From: an uncultured Bacteroidales bacterium
GTDB taxonomy: Bacteria > Bacteroidota > Bacteroidia > Bacteroidales > Paludibacteraceae
Direction: 5' to 3'
DNA length: 64,000 nucleotides
NCBI GenBank assembly: GCA_902774185.1
Contig: CACYHE010000002.1
Span: 61,259-125,258 of the forward strand
The first letter of the stretch is position 1. Each line of letters opens with the position of its first letter. The position numbers and the translations under genes were made by a program. Below are positions 32,025 through 41,040 of this stretch, piece after piece. A model generated the notes under the pieces. That model was not told the origin of the DNA. It worked only from the letters and a program-made list of their open reading frames with translations, and searched no databases.

Positions 32025-33816
32025 ACTCTACTATCCTTTCTACAGCAAAGGGCTGTCCCATTATTTCATTATACTGTTCAATATTCAGGTCGGGGAATTG
32101 CGCGCGAAGATAAGCCGCAAATTGACCCGTGTTTAATTCGCACACGATAATGCGCTTGAATTGACGAAGCACTTCGTGCGTATTCTTGGGTAGCGGGCAA
32201 ATATAATTAAACTGAACGAGCGCACAATTCAGCGTATCCGCAGCTGCATGCAGATGCCCTTCCGTACTACCCCATCCTACGAGTACCGTGTCTGACGCCG
32301 CATTGGCCTGCACTTGTACATCGGGTATCTGATTAGCGATCTGCGCGATCTTATGCTTACGTGCCAAAACCATCTTCTCGTGGTTAGCAGGGTTCGTAGA
32401 GATCGTACCTTTGTCGGCATCACGCTCCAAACCAATATTACGATGCTCGTATCCTTCCATTCCTGGATACGCCCAATACCGTACCCCACGTTCATCGCGC
32501 AAAGCAGGATTGAAATGACCTTTCAGTTCTTTCGGCACGCTCTGCGGCTTGATAGCCGGCAGTTCTGCCAATTTCGGTATTCGCCACAACGCCGTTCCGT
32601 TCGCCAGATAGGTATCGGTCAACAGAATCACCGGCGTCATATTCTCTAATGCGATCTTACATGCCTCATAGGCAAAGTCAAAACAGTTAGCACTGCTGGA
32701 AGCAGCCAATACTACCGCCGGACACTCGCCATTACGGCCATAGAGTGCTTGCAGCAGGTCTGTTTGCTCCGTCTTGGTAGGAAGACCCGTACTCGGTCCT
32801 CCGCGTTGTACATCGACCACCACCAAAGGAAGCTCTGCCATCACTGCAAGACCGATCGCTTCGCTCTTCAGGCTAAGGCCCGGACCGGAAGTAGTAGTAC
32901 AAGCCAAGTCACCGGCGAATGCGGCACCGATAGCGGTACATACGCCGGCTATCTCATCTTCCGCCTGAATCGCCATCACATTCATGTCCTTGCGTCCCGC
33001 CAACTCATGTAAGATATCGGTGGCAGGGGTGATAGGATACGATCCTAAGAACAGATGTTTACCGGCTTTCTCCGCAGCTGCGATAAGTCCCCAAGCTGTT
33101 GATTTATTGCCTGCAATAGAGGTATAACGACCGCTCTCTTTCGGTTGTTGATTTGCCTCCAAGTGGATCTGACGAATACTCAACGCCAAGTTCTGACCGT
33201 AGTTATATCCGTCCACCATCACTTTGGTATTCGGTGCAATGAGAGCCGGTTTCTTCTTGAACTTATCCTCAAGCAGATGAATCGCTTCGTCCATCGGTTG
33301 GTCAAACAACCAGCATATAAGACCCAACGCAAACATATTTCGGCTCTTGAGGATCGATTTATTATCGAGACCGGATTCCTTCAATGACTCTTTGGTAAGC
33401 GTCGTCAATGCTACCGGAACGATCTGCACACTCTCCGGAATAGCCAACTCCGTAAAGGGGTTATCCGTTGTGTACTGCGCCTTCTCCAGATCCTTTTCAG
33501 TCATCGCATCGGTATCTACGATAACGATAGCATGATCATGGTAATGCTTGTTAATCGTACAAACCTTCAAAGCGGCTGCGTTCATCGCTACGATGACATC
33601 TGCCTTGTCTCCCGGCGTATAGACACCGGCACCTAACTGTACCTGAAAACCGCTGACACCACCTAATGTGCCTTGCGGAGCACGAATCTCTGCCGGAAAA
33701 TCCGGCAAGGTGGAGATCTCATTGCCCAAGATAGCACTCAAAGAAGAAAACAGATTACCTGTTAACTGCATGCCATCTCCCGAGTCTCCACAAAATCGAA
33801 CAACAATGTTTTTCAC
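32011..33816 (-). CDS. korA: 2-oxoacid:ferredoxin oxidoreductase, gamma-alpha fusion (KorA-like)
   Basis: A 601-residue subunit in which the gamma domain (residues about 1-185: FCGDSGDGMQLTGNLF, DFPAEIRAPQGT) is fused to the alpha domain (from about 225: GNKSTAWGLIAAAEKAG, SYPITPATDILHELA, TSGPGLSLKSEAIGLA). This fused form is usual in Bacteroidota. The start is GTG, overlapping the RND transporter stop (GTGA), so translation is coupled. The substrate is most likely 2-oxoglutarate, but pyruvate or branched 2-oxoacids cannot be excluded. Confidence 0.92.
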   Translation of the reverse strand: MKNIVVRFCGDSGDGMQLTGNLFSSLSAILGNEISTLPDFPAEIRAPQGTLGGVSGFQVQLGAGVYTPGDKADVIVAMNAAALKVCTINKHYHDHAIVIVDTDAMTEKDLEKAQYTTDNPFTELAIPESVQIVPVALTTLTKESLKESGLDNKSILKSRNMFALGLICWLFDQPMDEAIHLLEDKFKKKPALIAPNTKVMVDGYNYGQNLALSIRQIHLEANQQPKESGRYTSIAGNKSTAWGLIAAAEKAGKHLFLGSYPITPATDILHELAGRKDMNVMAIQAEDEIAGVCTAIGAAFAGDLACTTTSGPGLSLKSEAIGLAVMAELPLVVVDVQRGGPSTGLPTKTEQTDLLQALYGRNGECPAVVLAASSSANCFDFAYEACKIALENMTPVILLTDTYLANGTALWRIPKLAELPAIKPQSVPKELKGHFNPALRDERGVRYWAYPGMEGYEHRNIGLERDADKGTISTNPANHEKMVLARKHKIAQIANQIPDVQVQANAASDTVLVGWGSTEGHLHAAADTLNCALVQFNYICPLPKNTHEVLRQFKRIIVCELNTGQFAAYLRAQFPDLNIEQYNEIMGQPFAVERIVEYASK

Positions 33817-36800
33817 TGTAAACTATTTTTTGAATTTATTTTTCCTGTAAACCTATTCTTCTTGCCATAAACGACCCATCTGTCCAGTGCTACCAATACC
33901 GCAGGTACCACCGTAAGGGTCAGAACCACCGCCATGAAGGCACCTACAGCAAGACAACCGACAATATTACTGATCATCAAGTCATCAATGACCAATGCCA
34001 TCGCACCAGGCCCCACAACCGTAATCAAACCAGACGTAAGAATCGTTCGTATCGACCCTCTATAAGCCGCACATACCGCATCTACCGGCAACATGGTCTT
34101 TCTGCTCTCCCGATAATAGTTCGCAAATAAGATTCCATAATCGATGGTAGCTCCCATCAAAATGGCTTGTACAATCAGATAGGCAAGGTATAACATCTGC
34201 CCCGATACGAACCCGGCTACTACCACATTCACATAGACAGCCGTCATTACTGTCACCACTAAGATGGTAGGCACGATAACCGAACGGAACGTAAGCGCCA
34301 CAATCAGGAAAATAGCAATGATGGTTAATAACGACACTACGTTCATCTCATGATTAAAACCACCCCGCATTTCTGCGTACATCACTGACTCGCCTACATA
34401 ATAATGCGCATGTGTCATTCGCGCGTCAGCAAGAGCAGTTAAGGTATCTACGAAATCATACGTAGCTTGTGATTCTTTAGGCAAAGAAGAGAGTACAACC
34501 AATAAGGAGTGCTTCTCTTTGCGAAGTTGTCCGAGACCTCCTTGCATCTGTTCATGCGCAGACGAAGCCTGTGCACGCACCGTATCCGGTATCATATCTG
34601 CCAAACGGGCATCGTACAACAAAGTGTCGCACACGAACGCAAGCAGCGGTTCTAACCCCAGACGCATGGTATCCGTATTCGAATGGACAGCACCGTAGTA
34701 GTCATACAGCAGGGACATCTGCGCCGATGTTACCGGATCGGACTTGACATCCGACAGTTTCATCAACCGTGCCAACTTCGTTGCCATCTGCTCTGCCGTA
34801 TAGGTATGTCCACCAAATACCAATTCGGTGAACAACGCGGCCTGCATGTCTGCTTTGGACGGACGATGCCGCTTGGGTACCACCGGTTCTTCTTGAACCA
34901 CTACCATCTGCGCACGTGCCGTATCCGTACTATGCAAGGTGCGTTGCATGTCTGCTATCGACTGTACAATAACCTCCACGTCCATCTCGGAAGGAGGAGT
35001 CGTCACCGTCTTGACAGGTACCGGAGGAGTAGCCATCGCTATCACCTCTTCCTCTGTCATCGGTTCCACTCCGAACGCTTGAAGCAGAATCGACATTTCC
35101 GACGGAGTAAGCGATGCATTAGCGTCCGCCAAATCCATCAGATAGGCACGTTGGGAGAGTAAGGTGCGCTGCTCGATGGAGATCATTCCTGCCAAGCCTT
35201 TCCGTTTGAATAAATCGTCCACCAACAGATGAACGTACTGGAGTGGCGTCATCTTCTTCGTTGCACCCGGAGCGTAGCCGTAAACCAGTTTCGTCTGGAT
35301 AGGCGTAGATCCCATAAAGACAGACATCTCGCTTACCGACATCGGCAAACGAATCGCAGCTGTGTCAGTCAGTTTACGCATCTCTACGGTAATAGCCGAG
35401 GTCTGTAACGCATTGATACGCTCCATGAACGGCACTACCGCTATCTTATTAACTTCCACCGAAGGCATTGCCAACGTATCAACTGCTATCACTGGAGCCA
35501 ATTCATTCGCCAACGGAGCTATCGTCTCACGTAGCAACGGAGTGATGGTATCTTCCGGTTCCTCTTTTTTCTCTTCTATGATTACGATAGGCTCGGGTTC
35601 TGGCTCCAGTGCCGGAACATCCAACATCGATTGCAGCGACTCTATCTGTGCCTTCATATCTTCATCCAGATAAGAGGCAAACATCGGATTCGTTGCTACA
35701 TGCGAATGCAGGAAACGTGCGAAGTCCGGGAAAGAGAGACAGGACTCCGTTGAATCTTTCGCCTGCATATAATAAAGCAGACTTACCATCTCCGGGTTAA
35801 TGACATCCAGCGCCTCCTGAGGTACCGTTGTTCCTTCCGGCATTAAGTCTTTGAAATCCGTCAACAGAGACCGTACGTGGTTCGCCATCTCCGTAGGCGT
35901 TAACGGCTGGGTCATCAATGTCGGATAGGCAATGACAGATTGAATACCGGGCTGCTCCAACAAATTATCCACCAAGCCATATATTGAATCCTCATCTTGC
36001 GTGTCATAAACTAACACAAAAGGATTCGGAGACGGGAAAATCTGCTCTATCTGTGACTCTGATTCAGCGGAGAAAAAGATCGTCGTATGACGGGACAGAT
36101 ACCAGGATGAGAAGAAAAGCACTACCGCACCGATAGCCATCGGCATCTTATGACGTGCCACAAAACGTGCAAATCGATCCGTAGCCGGTACATACGCTAC
36201 TTTGGCAGTCTTGTTAATCGCTCTGCGGAAAAGCATCATCAACGACGGCATCACGGTGAAGGTACAGATAAGGGAACATAGCACACCTTTGGCCAATACA
36301 ATACCCATATCGGTACCAATCTTTAGACGCATGAAACACAGCATCAATAAGCCTACAACCGTCGTGAAAGCAGAAGAAAGAATGGATGGAGCGGCTCTCT
36401 TAATCGCCTTGTTGGCCGCCAAGATGGCCGTCTCCCTATCGGTATTCTCCTGTTGTTCCTGTTTATAACGATTCAGCAGTACGATACAATAATCCAACGA
36501 GAGAACGGCTTGCAGGATAGGACCGATAAAATTCGTGGTGATAGACACCTCGCCTAACAGCATATTTGTTCCTACATTCAGCACGATGGCAAAACCGGCT
36601 GTCAGTAGAATAACGACGGGCTCAAACCATGACTGCGCCATCACAAACAGCACTACCATGATCAAAACAGCCGCAAAAATCATCACCGATATCGGTGGTG
36701 TGGCACCGTCTTGACTAGTCTCTACCACGCAATTTCCGCCAAACCGATTACTAATCTGCTTACCTAAAGCCTTCTGATTCACCGTCTTAGGCACATCCAG

Positions 36801-37121
36801 ATCAAACAGTGTATAGGTGCTGTCTGCACTGTACCGATAAGTGACACCGTTCACATCCGGATAACCGGAAAGCAAAGTACGAATACCGGGAATTTCATTC
36901 GGACGCATACCTTCGAACATCACATGCACATCCGCACCGGACATCTGAGAAGTTGCCCCGAACTCTTCATTGATTACCTCCAGACCACGCTTCATCTGCG
37001 AGTCATCAGGAAGGTATTTGCTCATATCGTTATTGACGTTGACATAAAAAATCATGACGCCGCTAACAATAGTGAGCACCAAAGTAATAAGAAATAATAT
37101 GTAGTGTCTGGATCGTTTCAA
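33813..37121 (-). CDS. MMPL/RND-superfamily transporter
   Basis: A 1102-residue inner-membrane protein with the RND layout: one N-terminal helix, a periplasmic domain, five helices (including MLLGEVSITTNFIGPILQAV and LDYCIVLLNRYKQE), then a second very long periplasmic segment and five more helices (IDYGILFANYYRES, TSGLITVVGPGAMALVIDDL). These match MMPL-type lipid or sterol exporters. The second periplasmic segment (about residues 370-930) is unusually long and holds an acidic/proline stretch EPEPEPIVIIEEKKEEPED. The start codon is TTG; no ATG precedes the first helix. It overlaps korA by 4 bp. Substrate unknown. Confidence 0.85.
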   Translation of the reverse strand: MKRSRHYILFLITLVLTIVSGVMIFYVNVNNDMSKYLPDDSQMKRGLEVINEEFGATSQMSGADVHVMFEGMRPNEIPGIRTLLSGYPDVNGVTYRYSADSTYTLFDLDVPKTVNQKALGKQISNRFGGNCVVETSQDGATPPISVMIFAAVLIMVVLFVMAQSWFEPVVILLTAGFAIVLNVGTNMLLGEVSITTNFIGPILQAVLSLDYCIVLLNRYKQEQQENTDRETAILAANKAIKRAAPSILSSAFTTVVGLLMLCFMRLKIGTDMGIVLAKGVLCSLICTFTVMPSLMMLFRRAINKTAKVAYVPATDRFARFVARHKMPMAIGAVVLFFSSWYLSRHTTIFFSAESESQIEQIFPSPNPFVLVYDTQDEDSIYGLVDNLLEQPGIQSVIAYPTLMTQPLTPTEMANHVRSLLTDFKDLMPEGTTVPQEALDVINPEMVSLLYYMQAKDSTESCLSFPDFARFLHSHVATNPMFASYLDEDMKAQIESLQSMLDVPALEPEPEPIVIIEEKKEEPEDTITPLLRETIAPLANELAPVIAVDTLAMPSVEVNKIAVVPFMERINALQTSAITVEMRKLTDTAAIRLPMSVSEMSVFMGSTPIQTKLVYGYAPGATKKMTPLQYVHLLVDDLFKRKGLAGMISIEQRTLLSQRAYLMDLADANASLTPSEMSILLQAFGVEPMTEEEVIAMATPPVPVKTVTTPPSEMDVEVIVQSIADMQRTLHSTDTARAQMVVVQEEPVVPKRHRPSKADMQAALFTELVFGGHTYTAEQMATKLARLMKLSDVKSDPVTSAQMSLLYDYYGAVHSNTDTMRLGLEPLLAFVCDTLLYDARLADMIPDTVRAQASSAHEQMQGGLGQLRKEKHSLLVVLSSLPKESQATYDFVDTLTALADARMTHAHYYVGESVMYAEMRGGFNHEMNVVSLLTIIAIFLIVALTFRSVIVPTILVVTVMTAVYVNVVVAGFVSGQMLYLAYLIVQAILMGATIDYGILFANYYRESRKTMLPVDAVCAAYRGSIRTILTSGLITVVGPGAMALVIDDLMISNIVGCLAVGAFMAVVLTLTVVPAVLVALDRWVVYGKKNRFTGKINSKNSLQ

Positions 37122-37145
37122 CGCCCTACTCCACTATCGCTATCC

Positions 37146-38168
37146 TTAATTAAAATTTCCCATCTGCAGGAACGCAACCTCTTTGGGAGTGAGGAAACGC
37201 CATTTGCCACGACCTACATTCTTCTTCGTCAGTCCTGCAAAAGATACACGGTCAAGGTTCACCACCTTATACCCTACTTTCTCAAACATACGGCGAACAA
37301 CACGGTTCTGACCGGAATGAATCTCTAATCCGATATGACGACGGTCTGCTTTCGGGAACTCGAGCGCGTCCGGGACAATACGCTCATCGTCCAGTACGAC
37401 ACCGGAGCGAACGATTGCCTCATCTACTTCGTCCAACTCACGATCCAGCGTAACGGCGTAGATCTTCTTCTTATGAAATTTTGGATGAGTTAATTTGGCT
37501 GCCAAGTCACCGTCATTAGTAAGCAGCAAGACACCGGTAGTATTACGATCCAGACGACCTACCGGATAGATACGCTCTGCACAAGCATTACGAACAATAT
37601 CAATCACCGTATGACGTTCTTGCGGATCATCAGTAGTAGTCACTGTATTCTTCGGCTTGTTAAGCAGGATATAGACCTTACGCTCCCGACGTACCGGTTG
37701 ATCATGGAAACGGATATCATCCGTCGGCAACACCTTTATACCCAGATTATCCACGGTTACTCCATTAACGGTAATTACACCTGCTTGGATGAAGTCATCC
37801 GCTTCACGACGAGAGCAAATACCGGCATTTGCCAAGTACTTATTCAAACGTACCGGCTTTGTCGGATCCTCTTGTTGCTCACGATATACCTGCTGTTTAT
37901 GGGCAGAATACAAACCATTGTTACGTTTCGGTTTGGCTCCAAATGGTCTGTTAGGACGATCTGCATTAAATGAACGCTGAGGACGCTCAGCATTAAACGA
38001 ACGTTGTGGACGTTCCGAACGCTCTCCCGCGCCGAACCCTCCGGTATGATTCTCTGCATCACGGTGGAATCTTGGACGAGCCGAAACAGGCTCCCCTTCT
38101 CTACGAAAACGCGGACGAGGCCGACGTTCTCCTTCATTGTTGGAATTAAACATGTTTTTTTTGAACAT
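37146..38168 (-). CDS. rluB: RsuA/RluB-family rRNA pseudouridine synthase
   Basis: A 340-residue protein. The C-terminal about 235 residues are a standard synthase: an S4 domain (RLNKYLANAGICSRREADDFI), the catalytic Asp in GRLDRNTTGVLLLTNDG, and RRMFEKVGYKVVNLDR. About 100 N-terminal residues are a low-complexity Arg/Gly/Pro/Asn tail with repeated RPQRSFNAE and RPNRPFG. Such basic tails occur in Bacteroidota RluB proteins and may bind rRNA. It probably modifies 23S rRNA; RsuA-like 16S activity cannot be ruled out. The RND gene starts 24 bp downstream. Confidence 0.9.
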   Translation of the reverse strand: MFKKNMFNSNNEGERRPRPRFRREGEPVSARPRFHRDAENHTGGFGAGERSERPQRSFNAERPQRSFNADRPNRPFGAKPKRNNGLYSAHKQQVYREQQEDPTKPVRLNKYLANAGICSRREADDFIQAGVITVNGVTVDNLGIKVLPTDDIRFHDQPVRRERKVYILLNKPKNTVTTTDDPQERHTVIDIVRNACAERIYPVGRLDRNTTGVLLLTNDGDLAAKLTHPKFHKKKIYAVTLDRELDEVDEAIVRSGVVLDDERIVPDALEFPKADRRHIGLEIHSGQNRVVRRMFEKVGYKVVNLDRVSFAGLTKKNVGRGKWRFLTPKEVAFLQMGNFN

Positions 38169-38307
38169 TAAACTTTAAACTTTTTCTCTTTTCCAAAGTA
38201 ACTCTCCCGAGCTACGCACATGCTCGCGCACGCATAATAAAATAAGGTGAAAAGGCAAAAGGGGTATAAACCTCCTTTCACCTTTAACCTTTTGCCATTA
38301 GCCTTTA

Positions 38308-38490
38308 TTAAGCTTCAGCTTGCTCGATAGCCAATTTACCACGATAGTAACCGCAAGACGGACATACAGTGTGGTAGATGTGTAATGCACCACAGTTCGG
38401 GCATGTTGCCAATGTAGGCGCCTTTACTACGTCATGCGTACGACGTTTCGCTTGTCTGGTGTGGCTTTGTCTTCTTTTAGGATGTGCCAT
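38308..38490 (-). CDS. rpmF: 50S ribosomal protein L32
   Basis: A 60-residue ribosomal protein. The N-terminus AHPKRRQSHTRQAKRRTHD is diagnostic, and a zinc ribbon is present (CPNC and CPSC). This is the Cys-containing, zinc-dependent form; no Cys-free paralogue is in the window. It directly follows the DUF177 (YceD) gene, the order found across most bacteria. Confidence 0.97.
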   Translation of the reverse strand: MAHPKRRQSHTRQAKRRTHDVVKAPTLATCPNCGALHIYHTVCPSCGYYRGKLAIEQAEA

Positions 38491-38508
38491 AATTATTCAA
38501 TAATTTTC

Positions 38509-38534
38509 AATTTTCAACTTTCAATTTTCAATTA
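38509..38534. repeat. Heptad tract between yceD and rpmF
   Basis: AATTTTC, AATTTTC, AACTTTC, AATTTTC, AATTATC. On the minus strand it encodes the last residues (IIEN) and stop of the DUF177 protein, the same ending (IEN-stop) as rlmD. Confidence 0.85.
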
Positions 38535-38982
38535 TCTCATCGGGTTCCGGTTCGTCACATAGGTGATCATGGAGGAGAAGTTCCATCTGCTTATTGCACT
38601 CACCCGCTTGGTGACTGTGAACGATCGGAATATTGATACTTACTATTTCATAGGCGAGCCAAGAGAGATCTAATTGGTAATTGGTCATTGGCGATTGGTC
38701 ATTTTCCTCCTCATCAGACCAAATCTCCTGCTCGTCTTCTATTTCAAGGGGCATCGGGTCGAGGCACCTATCACACACAACAAATACAGTTCCATGAACC
38801 GCAATCTTGAGCTGATAGTCCTCCTCCCGGAGATTAAGCGTTGCTTTGCAAGCCACATTACCGCTTAGAATTTCAGACTTCTCTAATGCCTTAAAGAACT
38901 CGTCATCTAACTGAATATCAAACTGATGCGTACCAACCGGCAAACGCTTCAAGTCGATTATATAGTGGCTTTGCTCGCTCAT
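38521..38982 (-). CDS. DUF177 (YceD) family protein
   Basis: A protein of about 153 residues of the YceD family, encoded upstream of rpmF in most bacteria and linked to 23S rRNA or precursor metabolism. Conserved features: VFVVCDRCLDPM (C-x2-C), WLAYEIVSI and HQAGECNKQ. I start at the ATG giving MSEQSHYIIDLKRLPVG; the longer frame runs through the promoter at 39000-39031. A 7-bp tract encodes NDQSPMTNYQLD in the acidic loop just before WLAYE, and another forms the C-terminus. Confidence 0.85.
   Translation of the reverse strand: MSEQSHYIIDLKRLPVGTHQFDIQLDDEFFKALEKSEILSGNVACKATLNLREEDYQLKIAVHGTVFVVCDRCLDPMPLEIEDEQEIWSDEEENDQSPMTNYQLDLSWLAYEIVSINIPIVHSHQAGECNKQMELLLHDHLCDEPEPDEIIEN
38671..38704. 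repeat. Heptad tract inside the DUF177 gene
   Basis: TAATTGG, TAATTGG, TCATTGG, CGATTGG, TCATT: 7-bp period, in frame on the minus strand. Confidence 0.9.
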
Positions 38983-38999
38983 TAACGCAAAATCGGGTG

Positions 39000-39031
39000 C
39001 AAAGGTACTGCTTTTTTTTGAATTATGCAAG
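39000..39031 (-). promoter_or_regulatory. yceD-rpmF promoter
   Basis: Minus strand: CTTG (39028-39031) followed by CATAATTC, 20 bp, TACCTTTG (39000-39007). Confidence 0.8.
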
Positions 39032-39051
39032 TTTTTTTGCAAAAAAATTGC

Positions 39052-39080
39052 TTTCTACTTTTGACTTTTGACTTTCGACT
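39052..39080. repeat. Heptad tract downstream of pheS
   Basis: TTTCTAC, TTTTGAC, TTTTGAC, TTTCGAC: 7-bp period, ending just past the pheS stop. Confidence 0.8.
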
Positions 39081-39083
39081 ATT

Positions 39084-40124
39084 TTAACAACTCTCAAATT
39101 GTTTGAGGAAACGCACATCATTCTCCGAGAACAGACGTAGGTCTTTCACCCTATATTTAAGGTTCGTGATTCGCTCAACACCCATTCCGAAAGCATAGCC
39201 GCTATATTCCTTACTGTCGATACCGCAAGCCTCCAGCACATTAGGATCCACCATACCACATCCAAGAATCTCTACCCATCCGGTACCTTTACAGAACGAG
39301 CAGCCGGTACCGCCGCAGATGTTACAACTGATATCCATCTCGGCACTGGGTTCGGTAAAGGGGAAATACGACGGACGCAAACGAATCTTCGTCTCTGGTC
39401 CGAACATCTCCTTGCTGAAATACAGCAATGCCTCGCGCAAATCTGCAAAGCTGACGTTCTTATCAATATACAAACCCTCTACCTGATGGAAGAAACAGTG
39501 CGCACGTGCCGAGATGGCTTCGTTGCGATAGACACGACCGGGGCAGAGGACACGGATCGGCGGTTTCTGACTCGTCATCACACGTGTCTGTACGGACGAG
39601 GTATGTGAACGAAGCAGTACATCGGTCGGCTTTTGAACACCTATTTCTTTCTCAACAAAGAAAGTATCCTGCATGTCGCGTGCCGGGTGCTCCGGAGCAA
39701 AATTCAACATACCATAGACATGCTTGTCATCCTCTACCTCCGGACCTTGTGCAATGGTGAAACCGATACGGGAGAAGATCTCCTCTATCTCTTCACGCAC
39801 TAACGAAAGCGGATGACGGGTACCTAACGCAATCGGATCCGGCGTGCGGGTGAGGTCCAGTTTATCTTCCTCCGCCTTCTTCGCCTCGAACTGCTCTTTC
39901 AACTCATTAATACGTCCTTCCGCCTCTTGACGCAACTTATTGAGCAACTGACCCAATTCACGTTTCTGATCATTAGGTACGTTACGGAACTCATTGAACA
40001 AAGCCGTAATCTCGCCTTTCTTACTCAGGTACTTGATACGTAGCGCTTCCAACTCCTCTGCGTTGTTTGCCTTCAATTCTCCGACCTGCGCCATCAAGGC
40101 CTCTATATTCTCTTTTAATGCCAT
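39084..40124 (-). CDS. pheS: Phenylalanine-tRNA ligase alpha subunit
   Basis: The 346-residue catalytic subunit of the PheST tetramer. Visible: an N-terminal coiled coil (about residues 1-90), class II motif 2 (RPSYFPFTEPSAEMDI), LGCGMVDPNVLEACG and motif 3 (YAFGMGVERI). The start at 40124 (MALKENIEALMAQ) gives the family length; the longer frame reads through the promoter. A Cys pattern CNICGGTGCSFCKGTGW in place of a shorter loop is seen in some bacterial PheS proteins and could bind zinc. Its promoter overlaps that of the divergent SDR gene. pheT is not in the window. Confidence 0.95.
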   Translation of the reverse strand: MALKENIEALMAQVGELKANNAEELEALRIKYLSKKGEITALFNEFRNVPNDQKRELGQLLNKLRQEAEGRINELKEQFEAKKAEEDKLDLTRTPDPIALGTRHPLSLVREEIEEIFSRIGFTIAQGPEVEDDKHVYGMLNFAPEHPARDMQDTFFVEKEIGVQKPTDVLLRSHTSSVQTRVMTSQKPPIRVLCPGRVYRNEAISARAHCFFHQVEGLYIDKNVSFADLREALLYFSKEMFGPETKIRLRPSYFPFTEPSAEMDISCNICGGTGCSFCKGTGWVEILGCGMVDPNVLEACGIDSKEYSGYAFGMGVERITNLKYRVKDLRLFSENDVRFLKQFESC

Positions 40125-40150
40125 AATCGGTATTTTTTCAAAAAATCGTG

Positions 40151-40182
40151 CAAAATTACAAAAATTCTTGCATATATGCAAA
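40151..40182 (-). promoter_or_regulatory. pheS promoter, overlapping a divergent promoter
   Basis: Minus strand: TTTG (40179-40182) followed by CATATATG, 20 bp, TAATTTTG (40151-40158). It shares the palindrome TTGCATATATGCAA with the plus-strand promoter. Confidence 0.8.
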
Positions 40183-40198
40183 TTTTTCACTAATTTTG
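40167..40198 (+). promoter_or_regulatory. SDR gene promoter, overlapping the pheS promoter
   Basis: -33 CTTG (40167-40170) followed by CATATATG, 20 bp, -7 TAATTTTG (40191-40198). The two -33 elements face each other across one palindrome, so one polymerase should block the other. Confidence 0.8.
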
Positions 40199-40218
40199 CA
40201 GCAAAAATCGAAATATAA

Positions 40219-41001
40219 ATGAAGAAAACGCATTTTGCTTTGGTCACCGGTGCCTCTTCGGGCATGGGAGTGGAGTTCGCTCGTCAATTGGCGAAGAAGG
40301 GCTATAACCTGCTCATCGTCAGCAATGAAGAGTCCATCCATGAACGTGCCAAAGAATTACAAGCTACCTATCCGAACCTTGAGGTGATCGGATTAGTGCA
40401 AGATCTGGGGCAACAGACTTCAGCGAGTGAACTTTACGCCTATACTACCCGGCAGAACATAGAAATAGAGGTACTGGTGAATAACGCCGGCGTCTATCAT
40501 GACAGAGACATCTTGGATGACAGTGAGGGGTTCACGAGTCTGATCATGAACCTGCATATGTACACGCCTGCCATGCTGTGTTACTTATACGGACAAGAGA
40601 TGAAGAAGCGTCATAAAGGCTATATCCTCAATGTCTGCTCTGTAACCGGTAAGATGGCCGCTCAACGTCTGGGTACCTATGGTGGCACGAAAGCCTTCCT
40701 AAGTCATTTCACGCGTGCGTTGCATATCGAATTACGCAAATACGGTGTGCATGTGACAGATGTTAGTCCTGGTGCTGTCGATACCGGACTTTACTCCATC
40801 AAACCTGTCTTTACGAAAATCGGCAAATGTCTCGGTATCATCGTCAGTCCGCAAACCCTTGTCCGCAGAGGACTAAGAGCGATGTTCTGGGGCTGGGCAA
40901 AAACAACAGTGCCTACCATTTTCTGGCGGATGCTGTGTTTTATCATTCTGCTAATCCCCACATGGTTGTTAAGGCTCATAAGAAAACTCGGATGGTTCTA
41001 A
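40219..41001 (+). CDS. Short-chain dehydrogenase/reductase
   Basis: A 260-residue NAD(P)-dependent SDR. Visible: the cofactor motif TGASSGMG near the N-terminus, LVNNAGVY, and the catalytic Tyr-x3-Lys (YGGTK) preceded by the Ser in VCSVTGK. The last about 40 residues are hydrophobic and basic (MLCFIILLIPTWLLRLIRK), suggesting a membrane-associated tail as in DltE/HSD-like SDRs acting on lipids. Substrate unknown. The stop codon lies in the loop of a terminator hairpin. Confidence 0.87.
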   Translation: MKKTHFALVTGASSGMGVEFARQLAKKGYNLLIVSNEESIHERAKELQATYPNLEVIGLVQDLGQQTSASELYAYTTRQNIEIEVLVNNAGVYHDRDILDDSEGFTSLIMNLHMYTPAMLCYLYGQEMKKRHKGYILNVCSVTGKMAAQRLGTYGGTKAFLSHFTRALHIELRKYGVHVTDVSPGAVDTGLYSIKPVFTKIGKCLGIIVSPQTLVRRGLRAMFWGWAKTTVPTIFWRMLCFIILLIPTWLLRLIRKLGWF

Positions 41002-41017
41002 AACCTCCGAGTTTTCT
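40983..41017 (+). terminator. Terminator with the SDR stop codon in its loop
   Basis: AAAACTCGGA (40983-40992) pairs with TCCGAGTTTT (41006-41015), then CTC. The stop TAA (40999-41001) is in the 13-nt loop. In the minus direction the same hairpin lies about 25 bp past the Na/Pi symporter stop. Confidence 0.8.
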
Positions 41018-41040
41018 CTTTCACCTTTCGCCTTTCGTCA
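41017..41040. repeat. Short heptad tract after the terminator
   Basis: CTTTCAC, CTTTCGC, CTTTCGT: 7-bp period, running up to the Na/Pi symporter stop. Confidence 0.65.
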
